Shown here one piece after another: positions 63,142 through 64,000 of a DNA stretch of 64,000 bases; positions within the stretch are counted from its first letter, which is position 1; every line of letters begins with the position of its first letter. A program made the translations under genes and the position numbers. The notes beneath the pieces are model-generated. The model had not been told where the DNA came from. It saw only the letters and a program-made list of their open reading frames with translations, and did no database searches. Source of the DNA: Falsirhodobacter deserti (GTDB lineage Bacteria; Pseudomonadota; Alphaproteobacteria; Rhodobacterales; Rhodobacteraceae); contig NZ_ML137218.1 in assembly GCF_004015795.1 (NCBI RefSeq), forward strand, positions 770,301 through 834,300. Reading direction: 5' to 3'.

Positions 63142-64000
63142 TTGAAGATCGGAGCCGCAAGAGAGATCTTCGCTGGCGAGGCGCGGGTGGCCATGACCCC
63201 CGAAAGCGCGCAGCAGATCCGGAAGCTGGGGCATGAGTGCCTGATCGAAGCAGGGGCCGGCGCCAAGGCCGGCTTCACCGACGAAGCCTATGAACAGGCG
63301 GGCGTCACTGTCGTGGCCGATGCGGCAGCGCTTTACGCGCAGGCCGACGTGGTCGTGAAGGTGCGCGGTCCGGAAACGTCGGAGGTGGGGCTGCTGCGCA
63401 AGGGGCAGACGCTGATCAGCTTCTTCTGGCCCGCCCAGAACGCCGACCTGCTGGACAAGGTGAAAGAGCAGGGTGCCACCGTTGTCGCGATGGACATGGT
63501 GCCCCGCATCAGCCGCGCGCAGAAGATGGACGCGCTGTCATCAATGGCCAACATCGCCGGGTATCGCGCGGTGATCGAGGCTGGCAACAACTTCGGCCGC
63601 TTCTTTACCGGACAGGTGACGGCAGCGGGCAAGGTTCCGCCGGCAAAGGTACTGGTTGTGGGCGCAGGTGTTGCGGGTTTGGCCGCCATCGGCACCTCCA
63701 CCAGCCTTGGCGCGATCACGCTGGCCTTCGACGTTCGCCCCGAGGTGTCCGAGCAGATCGAATCGATGGGGGCGGAGTTTGTCTTCCTTGATTTCGAGGA
63801 GCAGCAGGTCGATGGCGCGGCAACGGGCGGTTATGCCGCACCCTCGTCGCCCGAGTTCCGCGAAGCCCAGCTGAAGAAGTTCCGCGAACTTGCGCCCGAG
63901 GTGGACATCGTCATCACCACGGCCCTCATCCCCGGCCGTCCGGCACCCAAGCTGTGGACCGAGGATATGGTCGCGGCGATGAAGCCGGGTTCGGTCATCA
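63142..64000 (+). CDS. pntA: NAD(P) transhydrogenase subunit alpha (partial, runs off the edge)
   Basis: The first 286 residues of the proton-translocating transhydrogenase alpha chain. The NAD-binding domain dI is present: KIGAAREIFAGEARVAMTPES, KVRGPETSEVG, RAQKMDALSSMANIAGYRAVIEA and the Rossmann loop VLVVGAGVAGLAAIGTS, followed by FLDFEEQQVDGAATGGYA and TALIPGRPAPKLWTEDM. The start is TTG 63142 after AAGGGGG. The C-terminal part and pntB should lie beyond the window. It supplies NADPH from NADH using the proton gradient. Confidence 0.95.
   Translation, partial: MKIGAAREIFAGEARVAMTPESAQQIRKLGHECLIEAGAGAKAGFTDEAYEQAGVTVVADAAALYAQADVVVKVRGPETSEVGLLRKGQTLISFFWPAQNADLLDKVKEQGATVVAMDMVPRISRAQKMDALSSMANIAGYRAVIEAGNNFGRFFTGQVTAAGKVPPAKVLVVGAGVAGLAAIGTSTSLGAITLAFDVRPEVSEQIESMGAEFVFLDFEEQQVDGAATGGYAAPSSPEFREAQLKKFRELAPEVDIVITTALIPGRPAPKLWTEDMVAAMKPGSVI

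Overview
The window is 64 kb of GC-rich chromosomal DNA from an alphaproteobacterium, almost certainly a member of the Rhodobacteraceae (order Rhodobacterales). The basis is a complete Rhodobacter capsulatus-type gene transfer agent (GTA) cluster in canonical order, an AztD zinc metallochaperone, the ctaB-SURF1-thrC-M16 peptidase gene order, and protein sequences typical of the family. I see no integrase, transposase, insertion sequence or CRISPR array, and the sequence reads as a stable core chromosome.

Layout. 0-12 kb: periplasmic and stress genes (aztD, a DUF1236 protein, a Xi-class glutathionyl-hydroquinone reductase, a Nudix hydrolase, a PiT phosphate transporter, a secreted esterase-like hydrolase, DedA, a GST, a large secreted phytase-like protein behind a Pho-box-like site, tRNA-Arg(TCT), a GNAT, a 52-residue Pmp3 protein, and an alpha/beta hydrolase that has lost its nucleophile serine). 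12-24 kb: an ABC exporter and acyl-CoA ligase pair, tldD, then a tightly overlapping operon ctaB / 27-residue peptide / divergent CoxIII-like protein / SURF1 / thrC / M16 peptidase / GNAT / FAD oxidase. 24-37 kb: trigger factor, tRNA-Leu(TAG), an NAD(P)H-hydrate dehydratase with a collapsed epimerase domain, glnB-glnA, fatty acid synthesis (fabD, fabG, acpP, fabF), a bacteriophytochrome with its heme oxygenase, and mltG.

37-50.7 kb: the GTA cluster, genes g1 to g15 (terminase, portal, protease, capsid, head-tail connector, tail, hub, peptidase and megatron proteins), mostly with 4-bp stop/start overlaps. It is preceded by a good sigma70-like promoter, an 11-codon potentially leaderless reading frame, and an intrinsic terminator whose 5' arm lies inside that frame. 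This layout looks like a transcription attenuator and is the most interesting unexplained structure in the window.

50.7-64 kb: fliG (convergent with and overlapping g15), purB, the rpsF-rpsR-rplI ribosomal operon, a YihY/BrkB membrane protein and an SMR efflux protein. These are followed by a class Ib ribonucleotide reductase locus (nrdHIE, with nrdF apparently transcribed separately, both with NrdR-like boxes), a zinc-type cation efflux gene with an SmtB-like repressor and matching operator, ndk, a VOC-family protein, and the start of pntA, which runs off the right edge.

Coordinates and starts were set by reading Shine-Dalgarno (SD) spacing by eye. All family assignments come from recognising motifs and conserved sequence, not from database searches.
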